From contig CAZDJZ010000011.1 in NCBI GenBank assembly GCA_964505785.1, forward strand, positions 1 through 64,000: 64,000 bases of DNA, read 5' to 3'. The notes below the pieces were generated by a model. The model did no database searches, was not told the DNA's origin, and saw nothing but the letters and a program-made list of their open reading frames with translations. This DNA comes from CAYRTV01 sp964505785. Lineage in GTDB: Bacteria; Acidobacteriota; Aminicenantia; Aminicenantales; Aminicenantaceae. This document shows positions 51,756-59,661 of the stretch, piece by piece (within the stretch, counting starts at the first letter, position 1; the number at the start of each line of letters is the position of its first letter). The position numbers were made by a program, and so were the translations under genes.

Positions 51756-53321
51756 TCAGGTTCGTATCTGCTTGCGGGTGAGCTTTCTCACCGCCTCGGG
51801 TAAACAGCTTATGATATCTCCGGCAAGGAGAGACTTCTCCCCAAACCGTTCGGCGGCAATGTCTCCGCTTAAGCCGTGCACATAAACGCCCGCTATCACC
51901 GCGTCGCATAAATGGTCTTCCTGCACGATCATGGCACCCAGCATTCCGCTGAGGACATCACCAGACCCTCCTGTCGCCATTCCGGGATTTCCTGTCGGAT
52001 TAATAAACAGGTGTCCCTCCGGATCTGATATCAATGTCCTGTATCCTTTTAAGACGACATATACACCATGATTCCGGGCAAATTCAGGAACCAGCTTTAT
52101 CTTATTTTCCACAATTTCCTTAGTATCACAATGAATCAAGCGGGCAAATTCTCCGGGATGGGGGGTTAAAACAGCCGGCGCCTTCAGTTTATTTAAAATA
52201 TCAATTTCCTCAGCAATAATATTAAGGGAATCCGCATCCAAAATCATGGGTATTTCCAACCTGGGAAGAAGCTTCCGGATCAATCGGGAAGTCGATTCCT
52301 GAGTAGAAAGTCCCGGTCCAATCATAACCGCATCCATCCCCTGCAGGAGGGTAAGTATTTTATCCAGTCCTCTTTCAGCCAAGGTCCATTCGGGGGTTTC
52401 CGGAAGCGGTTCCGTCATCAATTCATCCATGGAACGCGCAACAATCGGCACGCAGCTTTTCGGTGTTCCCACTGTGACCAGACCGGCGCCCATTTTCAAT
52501 GCCGCTTTTCCGGACATGGCGGCGGCCCCGGTTTTTCCAAGAGATCCGGATAAAATAAAAAGATGGCCGTAAGTTCCTTTGTGCGCGCTTTTATTCCTCT
52601 TGGAAAAATACGGCAGCAGCATATCTTCTTCCACCATCGTCAGGCGCAGGCTGGCATCATCAAATAAAAAAGGAGGCGTGCTGATGTCCGCTATGACCAG
52701 CTCCCCCGCATAATCTTCCGAAGGAGGAAAAACATGTGCGATTTTCGCGGCCGCCATAGTGACGGTCAAATCCGCTTTGACCGCAGGGCCGATTATTTGG
52801 AACCGGTCCGCAGCCAAACCTGATGGAATATCAACCGCCACTTTAAAGGCGTGAAGGGTATTGATGTCTTCAATAATTCCGGCATATCTCCCTCCGGCCG
52901 GTTTTGTCAAGCCGGTTCCGAAAATGGCATCCACCACAATATCGGCATTTTCGATCATGTCCCGCTGCGCCTGCCATTGTGCAGGCGTTGTCACTTCCAT
53001 GATCTCTATCCCCATTTTACCGGCAATGCCGCAATTCAAACCGGCATCTCCTTCTAAATCCTGTTTTTCCGCCAGTAAAATGATCCGGACCCGCGCACCG
53101 CAGTTAAACAAGTGCCGCGCAACCACAAATCCGTCACCGCCGTTATTGCCTTTGCCGGCGATTATCATTACGTTTTTTTCTTCTATCCGCGGGAATCGTG
53201 TTTTAATCGCTTCAGCGATCTCCCGGCCCGCGTTTTCCATCAGAATAGGACCAATGATGCCGATTTCCTCTATGGCTTGCCGGTCAATATTCTGCATTTG
53301 CTTGGCTGTTAGAACTTTCAT
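51756..53321 (-). CDS. nnr: Bifunctional NAD(P)HX epimerase / dehydratase
   Basis: A 521-residue fusion: residues ~1-215 are the epimerase (NnrE; ENAGREIAEAI, IIAGKGNNGGDGFVVARHL, VDAIFGTGL, VDIPSGL) and residues ~230-515 the ADP-dependent dehydratase of ribokinase fold (NnrD; KGTYGHLFILSGSLGKTGAAAMSGKAALKMGAGLV in part, DADSLN, LTPHPGEFARL, NPTGNPGMATGGSGDVLSG). It repairs hydrated NADH/NADPH. The order and length match E. coli YjeF. AAGGAG at the start. Confidence 0.95.
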   Translation of the reverse strand: MKVLTAKQMQNIDRQAIEEIGIIGPILMENAGREIAEAIKTRFPRIEEKNVMIIAGKGNNGGDGFVVARHLFNCGARVRIILLAEKQDLEGDAGLNCGIAGKMGIEIMEVTTPAQWQAQRDMIENADIVVDAIFGTGLTKPAGGRYAGIIEDINTLHAFKVAVDIPSGLAADRFQIIGPAVKADLTVTMAAAKIAHVFPPSEDYAGELVIADISTPPFLFDDASLRLTMVEEDMLLPYFSKRNKSAHKGTYGHLFILSGSLGKTGAAAMSGKAALKMGAGLVTVGTPKSCVPIVARSMDELMTEPLPETPEWTLAERGLDKILTLLQGMDAVMIGPGLSTQESTSRLIRKLLPRLEIPMILDADSLNIIAEEIDILNKLKAPAVLTPHPGEFARLIHCDTKEIVENKIKLVPEFARNHGVYVVLKGYRTLISDPEGHLFINPTGNPGMATGGSGDVLSGMLGAMIVQEDHLCDAVIAGVYVHGLSGDIAAERFGEKSLLAGDIISCLPEAVRKLTRKQIRT

Positions 53322-53649
53322 CGAAACTCCTTATTAGTTCGAAAACGGCACGTAAGGGTCGTCCTGAGGACGCGTTAGCGCCCAAAGGATCTTAAACTGC
53401 TTCGCATGATGGATAGGCCTACCGTCTCACCTGCCGATGCACTCTAAGATTCCCGTCGCTTCGCTTCGGGAATGACATTTAGATCTCTGAACTGACACAT
53501 CCGTGTTTTTCTGATGCATTAAAATGAAATTTTAACATAAATTACCGGACGGTTCATCTTTCATCTCCAGTAAGCTGGGGGTTTTTCTTGCTTGAAAGGC
53601 GTATTTATGTTAATTAAAAAGTATACATTCCCAGTAAAGGAGATTCTTA
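53322..53649. other. Divergent spacer with repeat copy and gapA promoter region
   Basis: 328 bases between nnr and gapA. About 53340-53480 is a copy of the dispersed palindromic repeat (AAAGGATCTTAAACTGC ... CTCTAAGATTCCCGTCG ... GGGAATGACATT). The rest is AT-rich and should hold the gapA promoter. Confidence 0.6.
53592..53620 (+). promoter_or_regulatory. Possible promoter of the gap-pgk-tpi-secG operon
   Basis: TTGAAA (53592-53597) and TAAAAA (53615-53620) are 17 bases apart; a TATACA occurs 4 bases further on. AAGGAG precedes the gapA ATG. A reasonable but weak match. Confidence 0.3.
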
Positions 53650-54645
53650 ATGAGCATAAAAGTCGGTATTAATGGATTTGGACGAATCGGAAGAAATTTC
53701 TTCAGAGCCTCTTATCAAGACAAAGATCTGGATATTGTGGCTGTCAATGATATTACAAACGCCGAAACTCTGGCGCATCTGCTTAAATATGATTCACTCC
53801 TGGGCAGATTGGATGCGGATGTCCAAGCCGGAAGCGACAGTATTATCGTCAACGGCAAAGAAATCACGGTGTTTGCAGAAAAAGACCCGGCTCAGCTTCC
53901 TTGGAAAGATTTGGGAGTCTCGGTCGTGATCGAGTCAACCGGACTTTTCCGGAAGCGGAACGACGCCATGAAGCATATCGATGGCGGTGCAGAAAAAGTC
54001 ATCATATCCGCACCTGCGGTGGAACCGGATATCACCCTCGTTCTCGGAGTAAATGAAGATGCTTATGATCCGGATAAACATCATATCATTTCCAATGCGT
54101 CCTGCACCACCAACTGCCTGGCTCCTCCTACTAAGGTCATTCATGAGAATTTTGGAATCGACCACGCTTTTATGACGACAATCCATTCTTATACCGGAGA
54201 TCAAAAGCTTTTGGACTCGCCGCATAAAGACCTGCGGCGCGCACGTGCAGCCGCGGTTTCGCAAATTCCAACAACAACCGGGGCCGCCAAGGCAGTAGGA
54301 CTGGTAATGCCGGAATTGGAAGGGAAAATAGACGGAATTGCTGTCCGGGTCCCTACCCCGAATGTTTCCCTGGTCGACCTTGTCGCACAGATTAAACAAG
54401 ACGCCGGCGCAGACGAGATCAATCAAGCTCTGCGCGACGCGGCCGAAGGGCCGCTGAAAGGTATTATGGAATATACGGAAAAACCGCTGGTTTCGGTTGA
54501 TTTCATGTCCGATCCGCATTCATCGATAGTGGATGGTTTATTCACAAGGAAAACAGGCAATTTGATTAAAATTCTGGCCTGGTATGATAATGAATGGGGA
54601 TATTCCTGCCGCCTGAGGGATTTATGCAAATTCATTAAGGAATAA
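53650..54645 (+). CDS. gapA: Glyceraldehyde-3-phosphate dehydrogenase
   Basis: 331 residues; N-terminal GINGFGRIGRNFFRA, catalytic Cys152 in SNASCTTNCLAP, and IHSYTGDQ and LPELEGK-type (here MPELEGKIDGIAVRVPTPN) blocks. AVNDITN at residue ~32-37 with Asp in the cofactor region suggests NAD preference, not certain. First of a glycolytic operon gap-pgk-tpi-secG, with a strong AAGGAG. Confidence 0.96.
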   Translation: MSIKVGINGFGRIGRNFFRASYQDKDLDIVAVNDITNAETLAHLLKYDSLLGRLDADVQAGSDSIIVNGKEITVFAEKDPAQLPWKDLGVSVVIESTGLFRKRNDAMKHIDGGAEKVIISAPAVEPDITLVLGVNEDAYDPDKHHIISNASCTTNCLAPPTKVIHENFGIDHAFMTTIHSYTGDQKLLDSPHKDLRRARAAAVSQIPTTTGAAKAVGLVMPELEGKIDGIAVRVPTPNVSLVDLVAQIKQDAGADEINQALRDAAEGPLKGIMEYTEKPLVSVDFMSDPHSSIVDGLFTRKTGNLIKILAWYDNEWGYSCRLRDLCKFIKE

Positions 54646-54649
54646 TCAA

Positions 54650-55831
54650 ATGCTGTTTTTTACAGACATAGATTTGAAGGAAAAACTGATATTTATGCGG
54701 GTGGACTTCAATGTACCCCTGAATGACGCGGGAGATATTACGGATGACACCCGGGTCGAAGCGGCGCTGCCTACCATAAAACATCTGCTGGAACAAAAGG
54801 CCATGGTTGTTGCCGCTTCGCATTTGGGCAGGCCGAAGGGCAAGAAGGTTCCGGAACTCAGCCTCAAGCCGGTTGCAAAAAGATTATCACAGCTGCTTTC
54901 CCAAAACGTTGATATAGCGCCTGACTGCACCGGAGAAGACGTGGAAAACATGAAATCATCTCTTAAGCCCGGGCATGTTTTGCTGCTGGAAAATCTTCGC
55001 TTTGATAAAGGTGAAAAAGCCAATGATGACGATTTTGCCCGCAGCCTGGCTTCCGGCATTGATATTTTCATTAATGATGCATTTGCCGCATGCCACCGGG
55101 CCCATGCCTCCATTGTAGGCGTCCCCAAACATGTTAAAAAAGCGGCAGCCGGATTTCTGCTCAGGCAGGAAATCGATTATTTTGACCGCATTCTTCATGT
55201 CCCTCAGGAACCTTACCTGGCCATTCTGGGAGGAGCCAAAGTTTCCGATAAAATCCCGGTTATGGAAAATCTTTTGGATAGAGCGGATGACATTCTTATC
55301 GGAGGAGCTATGGCTTATACTTTTTTCGCTGCTCAAGGAAAAAAGACCGGTAAATCCTTAGTAGAACACGATAAGATCGATACTGCGTCAAAAATTCTGA
55401 AAACCGCCCAGCAAAAAAAAGTCACCATCCATTTACCCAAGGACCACATTATTGCTTCTTCTCCCGGTGAAAACGCTGAAGCGGAGACAGTTTCCTCTTT
55501 CCCCATTCCAGAGAATAAAATGGGAGTTGATATCGGCCCGGAAACCATCAAAGCATTTACCAGGATTATTTCCCAGGCTAAAACTATTTTTTGGAATGGC
55601 CCCATGGGTGTTTTTGAAGTCAATGCGTTTTCAAAGGGAACGGCGGAAATCGCCAAAGCTGTCGCGAAATCTGGAGCCCTGTCCATAGTAGGCGGTGGAG
55701 ACTCCGTTTCCGCTTTGAAGAAATCGGGAATGGCGGATCAAATTTCACATGTATCCACCGGCGGCGGAGCATCGCTGGAACTGATCGCCAATGAGACCCT
55801 CCCGGGCATAGAAGCACTTTCGGAGAAATGA
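54650..55831 (+). CDS. pgk: Phosphoglycerate kinase
   Basis: A 393-residue, two-domain kinase. RVDFNVPLND, the substrate-binding HLGRPKG, LLENLRF, AILGGAKVSDKI, the nucleotide-site WNGPMGVFE and GGGDSVSAL with VSTGGGASLEL are present. Makes ATP from 1,3-bisphosphoglycerate. Starts 4 bases after gapA; the stop overlaps tpiA (ATGA). Confidence 0.96.
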   Translation: MLFFTDIDLKEKLIFMRVDFNVPLNDAGDITDDTRVEAALPTIKHLLEQKAMVVAASHLGRPKGKKVPELSLKPVAKRLSQLLSQNVDIAPDCTGEDVENMKSSLKPGHVLLLENLRFDKGEKANDDDFARSLASGIDIFINDAFAACHRAHASIVGVPKHVKKAAAGFLLRQEIDYFDRILHVPQEPYLAILGGAKVSDKIPVMENLLDRADDILIGGAMAYTFFAAQGKKTGKSLVEHDKIDTASKILKTAQQKKVTIHLPKDHIIASSPGENAEAETVSSFPIPENKMGVDIGPETIKAFTRIISQAKTIFWNGPMGVFEVNAFSKGTAEIAKAVAKSGALSIVGGGDSVSALKKSGMADQISHVSTGGGASLELIANETLPGIEALSEK

Positions 55832-56625
55832 ACATGACATTAACCAATAAAAAACCTTTTATCGCCGGGAACTGGAAACTGCATAAAACCAATACGGACG
55901 CCCTGGTTTTAGTCCGCGGCATCATGGAGGAAGTCAAAGATATATCAGCCGGTGATGCGGAAATCGTAGTGATGCCGCCTTTCACAGCTTTATCTCCTGT
56001 CGCCGGAGTTCTCAAGAGCAGCGGCATACAACTGGGTGCTCAAAATCTTTATTGGGAGGACGACGGCGCATTTACAGGGGAAATCTCAGGGCCAATGCTT
56101 AAAGACGCCGGGTGCCGTTTCGTAGTTGTCGGGCATTCCGAACGACGCCAATACTTCGGTGAAACCAACCAAACCGTCAATAAAAAAGTTCAGGCAGCCA
56201 TTTCTCACCAGCTCATCCCGGTCATGTGCATCGGAGAAACACTGGAGGAAAAAGAAGATAAGCAAACTTTCCAAAAAGTTGAAACCCAAATCACCGAAGG
56301 GTTGGATCAAATCACGGCCGAACAAATCAGGAACATCATCATCGCGTATGAACCGATTTGGGCAATCGGGACCGGACGCACCGCTACACCTGAGCAGGCC
56401 GGAGAAGTCCATAGTTTTATCCGGGAAAAATTGAACGAAAAGTATGGAAAAGATTCAGGGGACTATGTTATAATCCTGTACGGCGGTTCGGTGAAGCCGA
56501 AAAACGCCTATTCGCTCATAAAAGAGAAGAACATTAACGGCGCTTTGATCGGTGGTGCTTCTTTAAAAGCCGGTTCATTCGCTGAAATCACTAAAGAAGC
56601 GATAAAAGCTTATAGAGAAAAGTAA
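55828..56625 (+). CDS. tpiA: Triosephosphate isomerase
   Basis: 265 residues from the overlapping ATG, or about 263 from an ATG 6 bases later. Catalytic Lys in AGNWKLHK, His in VVGHSERRQYFGE, Glu in IIAYEPIWAIGTGRTATP, phosphate loop ILYGGSVKP and ALIGGASLK. The ATGA overlap couples it to pgk. Confidence 0.96.
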   Translation: MNMTLTNKKPFIAGNWKLHKTNTDALVLVRGIMEEVKDISAGDAEIVVMPPFTALSPVAGVLKSSGIQLGAQNLYWEDDGAFTGEISGPMLKDAGCRFVVVGHSERRQYFGETNQTVNKKVQAAISHQLIPVMCIGETLEEKEDKQTFQKVETQITEGLDQITAEQIRNIIIAYEPIWAIGTGRTATPEQAGEVHSFIREKLNEKYGKDSGDYVIILYGGSVKPKNAYSLIKEKNINGALIGGASLKAGSFAEITKEAIKAYREK

Positions 56626-56630
56626 AAAAA

Positions 56631-57023
56631 ATGGTTACATTTATTACAATTATTCATGTTATTGTGAGTCTGGTTTTGATTGCAGCCGTGCTGCTCCAGT
56701 CCGGAAAAGCAGCCGACCTGGCCGGCGCCTTTGGCGGCGGAGGAAGTCAATCCACTTTCGGTCCCCGCGGAGGTCAAACTATTTTATCCAAAATGACCAC
56801 CATCTGCGCAGTTCTTTTCATGTTGACTTCACTGGGTTTGTATATCATGTCCGCCCGCGGCACCCAAAGCCTTTTAAAAGACGAAGTTCCCCCGGTGGAT
56901 AAAAAACCCGCTGCAGCAGAAACTACGGAAAAGAAAACTCAGCCGGGAGAAGAAAAGCAGGAGGAAACCGAAGAAAAACAGCCGGAAACGAAAAAGCAAG
57001 AGGCTCAAACCGAAAAATCCTAA
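56631..57023 (+). CDS. secG: Preprotein translocase subunit SecG
   Basis: 130 residues: two membrane helices (ITIIHVIVSLVLIAAVLLQ, and MTTICAVLFMLTSLGLYIM) flanking the conserved GGGSQSTFGPRGGQTILSK loop, then a hydrophilic Glu/Lys-rich tail of ~60 residues, longer than E. coli SecG. It is the last gene of the glycolytic operon, followed by tRNA-Leu; the tpi-secG-tRNA-Leu linkage is common in bacteria. Confidence 0.93.
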   Translation: MVTFITIIHVIVSLVLIAAVLLQSGKAADLAGAFGGGGSQSTFGPRGGQTILSKMTTICAVLFMLTSLGLYIMSARGTQSLLKDEVPPVDKKPAAAETTEKKTQPGEEKQEETEEKQPETKKQEAQTEKS

Positions 57024-57052
57024 CGATTTATTGACATTACTCTCCCCTGGAT

Positions 57053-57137
57053 GCCGAAGTGGTGGAATTGGCAGACACGCATGGTTGAGGGCCATGTGGG
57101 CGTTAAGCCTGTGGGGGTTCGAATCCCCCCTTCGGCA
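57053..57137 (+). tRNA. tRNA-Leu (anticodon GAG)
   Basis: Acceptor GCCGAAG pairs with CTTCGGC; D-arm GGTGGAATTGGCAGACAC, anticodon loop TTGAGGG (GAG), class II variable arm TGGGCGTTAAGCCT, T-arm GGGGGTTCGAATCCCCC. CCA is not encoded (the sequence continues TTTTT), unlike both tRNA-Ser genes here. Confidence 0.97.
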
Positions 57138-57334
57138 TTTTTAATCCTTCAATCACACTCCACCAGACGTGCTAAAGTGCGCAGCAGCGAAGGATTTTAT
57201 GCTGCCTCGCATCTGCGTCAATATCGACCGATGGAGAGTGCTTAATTTGCAATAAAGCAATAATTATTCTTTATAAATATTCTTTATTGACAAGCAGCTG
57301 AATTTATTATAAACTTTTTATCATTGTGATGAAT
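57138..57334. other. Intergenic region with tRNA terminator and possible distal prx promoter
   Basis: A T-run directly after tRNA-Leu is followed by a degenerate repeat copy (agcagcgaaggattttatgc, about 57181-57200) and an AT-rich part. TTGACA (57287-57292) and TATAAA (57308-57313) are 15 bases apart, short but usable; they point to the peroxiredoxin gene, about 200 bases away beyond a MITE-like element. Confidence 0.45.
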
Positions 57335-57486
57335 TAACCTGGATTGTTCATGGGCCGAGATTGCCGCAGATACGGTTAGATCCGGCCCTCCTGAAAATGA
57401 TTTATGTGTATACTACACCCGGAACAATGAAAATGAATCCATCTTCCGTCCTGGCGGGTCATTTTCCAAGTAATAACCCAGGTTGA
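57335..57486. repeat. MITE-like element (~152 bp) in the peroxiredoxin leader
   Basis: Starts TAACCTGGATTGTTCATGG followed by gccgagattgccgcaga and ends aataacccaggttga, so the outer 12-15 bases are inverted repeats. It contains GAAAATGAATCCA, shared with the copy at 62559-62780. No open frame. Confidence 0.65.
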
Positions 57487-57515
57487 TAGCAAATATTACT
57501 TAAGGAGGTTTTAAC

Positions 57516-58154
57516 ATGGAAAATCGAATTCCATTAATCGGAGAAAAATTCCCTGAGCTAAAAGTCATGACAACCCATGGCGTAATGAATCTGCCGCAGG
57601 CTTATTCAGGAAAATGGTTCATTTTATTTTCCCACCCTGCGGATTTTACTCCTGTATGCACAACTGAATTTGTTGCTTTTCAGAAACGGTACGATGAATT
57701 TCAAAAATTGAACACCGAGCTCATCGGCCTTAGCATCGACCAGGTTTTCTCCCACATCAAATGGGTCCAGTGGATTAAAGAAAATCTCAAAGAAGAAATC
57801 AAATTTCCCATCATCGCAGACCATGGAAACGCATCTAGAACACTGGGTTTAGTTCACGAAGCCAAGGGGACCAATACGGTCCGGGCGGTTTTTATTGTGG
57901 ATCCTAAAGGCATTATCCGGGCCATGCTTTATTATCCTCAGGAACTGGGACGCAATATGGATGAAATTGTGCGCATGATCAAAGGATTCCAGGTTGCAGA
58001 AAAAAACGGTGTCGCAATTCCCGCCAATTGGCCTAATAATGAATTGATCAAGGACAACGTTATCATTCCGCCTCCTACGGATGAAAAAACCGCTAAAGAA
58101 CGCATGAAGCAAAAAGATTGTTTTGACTGGTGGTTCTGTCACAAAAAACTGTAG
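57516..58154 (+). CDS. Peroxiredoxin (Prx6/AhpC-type)
   Basis: A 212-residue thiol peroxidase. The peroxidatic Cys48 is in HPADFTPVCTTEF; the family's GLSIDQVFSHIKW and FIVDPKGIIRAMLYYPQELGRN blocks follow. The C-terminal part (KQKDCFDWWFCHKKL) carries two Cys, so a two-Cys mechanism is possible although the Prx6 subfamily is often 1-Cys. Removes H2O2 and alkyl peroxides, complementing the superoxide reductase at 5078, which produces peroxide. AAGGAGG before the ATG; an intrinsic terminator follows. Confidence 0.93.
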   Translation: MENRIPLIGEKFPELKVMTTHGVMNLPQAYSGKWFILFSHPADFTPVCTTEFVAFQKRYDEFQKLNTELIGLSIDQVFSHIKWVQWIKENLKEEIKFPIIADHGNASRTLGLVHEAKGTNTVRAVFIVDPKGIIRAMLYYPQELGRNMDEIVRMIKGFQVAEKNGVAIPANWPNNELIKDNVIIPPPTDEKTAKERMKQKDCFDWWFCHKKL

Positions 58155-58184
58155 TTCATTTTCCCGTTTAAATTAGTATTCTAA

Positions 58185-58226
58185 GGGGGCGGCTGGTTAT
58201 CCCTGGTTCAGCCGTCCCCTTTATTA
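58185..58226 (+). terminator. Intrinsic terminator after peroxiredoxin
   Basis: GGGGGCGGCTG pairs with CAGCCGTCCCC (11 bp, one G-U) around a 13-base loop, followed by TTTATTAT. Confidence 0.85.
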
Positions 58227-58340
58227 TACCCGCCTCACACAACCCCCATATTATTCCCTAAGCGGAAACCCTATGTCATCCTGAGGCACAAAACGACGAA
58301 AGGGTCTCACAGGTTAGAAAGCCTCCGGATGGCTCATAAG

Positions 58341-58405
58341 GGATTTTTTGATTTTTGATTTTTGATTTAATAAAATAACATCTTGCTTTATACTTTTCAC
58401 TTTTA
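58341..58405. repeat. Simple dispersed repeat, inverted copy
   Basis: gattttttgatttttgattt, then taataaaataac, then acttttcacttttactcc. This is the inverted copy of the repeat at 51167-51220. Directly before it (about 58272-58330) is a dispersed-repeat copy with gtcatcctgaggcacaaaac. Confidence 0.6.
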
Positions 58406-58432
58406 CTCCACGAAGAAAAGGAGGTATGTATT

Positions 58433-59389
58433 ATGAAACTGGATGAATTATACAAATCAGCCGTATCCATCGGTATTAATAACGACCTGAGAGGAGAAAA
58501 TGAAATCAAACGGATTCTTAAAGAAGAAAAAGAAACCTTCAAGAATCTAAAAAAAGAAGACAAAGAATATTATGATAATGACCGTCTGTTCAATCCTTTT
58601 TCCGATTCCCGCATTCTGAATGGAGACCCTGAAACAGATATCAAAAAAATTCTCATCGGTATTGACATGGAAACCGCGGAAATCCTGCTGGCGCAGCAAT
58701 TGAATCAGATATCCAGCGCAAAAATTGACTTGATCATCGCTCACCATCCTGAAGGCTATGCCCTGGCCCAACTTTATGACGTAATGAAGCTGCAGTCAGA
58801 CCTTCTGGTCCAATTCGGTGTCACCGTCAGTGTGGCGGAACAGCTGCTGGAAAAGCGCATCAGTGAAGTCGAATGCCGCCTTCTTCCCGCCAACCATAAC
58901 CGGGCTGTAGATGCAGCCAAAGCTTTGGGATTCCCCATGATGTGCCTGCATACACCGGCTGATAATTGCGTAACCCGTTATCTGAAGGATCTTTTCGAAA
59001 AGGAAAAGCCTCAAAAAATAAAAGATATCATAAAGATTTTAAATGACATTCCGGAATATCAAAAAGCCCGGCATCTGCAGATTGCTCCAAAAATTGTCAG
59101 CGGCTCAGAAAATAATTCTTGCGGAAAAATATTCGTAGACATGACCGGAGGAACCGGAGGATCTGAAGACATTTACGACAAGTTCGCTGCCTCCGGCGTC
59201 AGCACATTAGTGGGAATGCATATCGGTGAAAAACATCTTGAGAATGCAAAAAAAGCTCATTTAAATGTCGTGATCGCAGGTCATATCGCCAGTGACACTC
59301 TCGGACTGAATTTGCTGTTCGACCAAATTGAAAAAAAAGAAAAGCTCGATTTCGTCGGGGTTTCTGGGTTTGAAAGAATCCGAAGATAA
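58433..59389 (+). CDS. Nif3/NIF3-like dinuclear-metal protein
   Basis: A 318-residue member of the Nif3-like (YbgI/GTP cyclohydrolase I type 2-like) family. LIIAHHPEGYA provides the paired His ligands, LPANHNRAVDAAKALGFPMMCLHTPADN and the C-terminal GMHIGEKHLENAKKAHLNVVIAGHIASD supply the remaining His/Glu. The N-terminal ~70 residues are an added charged helix. The function of the family is not settled; a Lys-rich start and no membrane segment indicate a soluble protein. AAGGAGG lies upstream of the ATG, and a large hairpin follows. Confidence 0.8.
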   Translation: MKLDELYKSAVSIGINNDLRGENEIKRILKEEKETFKNLKKEDKEYYDNDRLFNPFSDSRILNGDPETDIKKILIGIDMETAEILLAQQLNQISSAKIDLIIAHHPEGYALAQLYDVMKLQSDLLVQFGVTVSVAEQLLEKRISEVECRLLPANHNRAVDAAKALGFPMMCLHTPADNCVTRYLKDLFEKEKPQKIKDIIKILNDIPEYQKARHLQIAPKIVSGSENNSCGKIFVDMTGGTGGSEDIYDKFAASGVSTLVGMHIGEKHLENAKKAHLNVVIAGHIASDTLGLNLLFDQIEKKEKLDFVGVSGFERIRR

Positions 59390-59395
59390 GGAAAG

Positions 59396-59476
59396 GTGCT
59401 GGCTGTTGGGTATGGGGAAAATAAGCAAAAAGGGGATAATGAAGGAGGGTTATTAAAAATCTTACCCAGCCAGCAC
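59396..59476. ncRNA. 81-nt hairpin between converging genes (candidate structured RNA)
   Basis: GTGCTGGCTG (59396-59405) plus GGGTA (59408-59412) pair with TACCCAGCCAGCAC (59463-59476): 14-15 base pairs with only a two-base bulge. The ~50-nt loop is purine-rich and includes ggggataatgaaggagggtt. There is no T-run after the stem. It starts 7 bases after the nif3 stop. It could be a 3' UTR stability structure, a terminator variant, a small RNA or the end of a mobile element; sequence alone does not decide. Confidence 0.4.
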
Positions 59477-59602
59477 AATAAGATTTGATACTATTATAGC
59501 AAACATTTTCCCAAAATCAACCCCTCTGATTCAAATTATTTCATTTTTTTTAACTTTTTTTGAATGACATCCTATGTCACCGTGAATGTGCAATAACATG
59601 AA

Positions 59603-59633
59603 ATCGCAATTTTTTTAGGAATAATTCAGGCTG
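59603..59633. repeat. Solo terminus of the MITE-like family
   Basis: atcgcaatttttttaggaat followed by aattcaggct is the same as the right end of the element at 62781-63177 (63148-63177) except for one base. No matching left end is seen upstream. Confidence 0.55.
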
Positions 59634-59661
59634 ATAATCAAGGCTAATCAATGGGCCCGAT

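Noticed and set aside
53322..53649. Origin of replication or DnaA-box cluster near dnaX, recR or gapA
   Set aside because: No cluster of TTATCCACA-type boxes and no dnaA, dnaN or gyr genes in the window.
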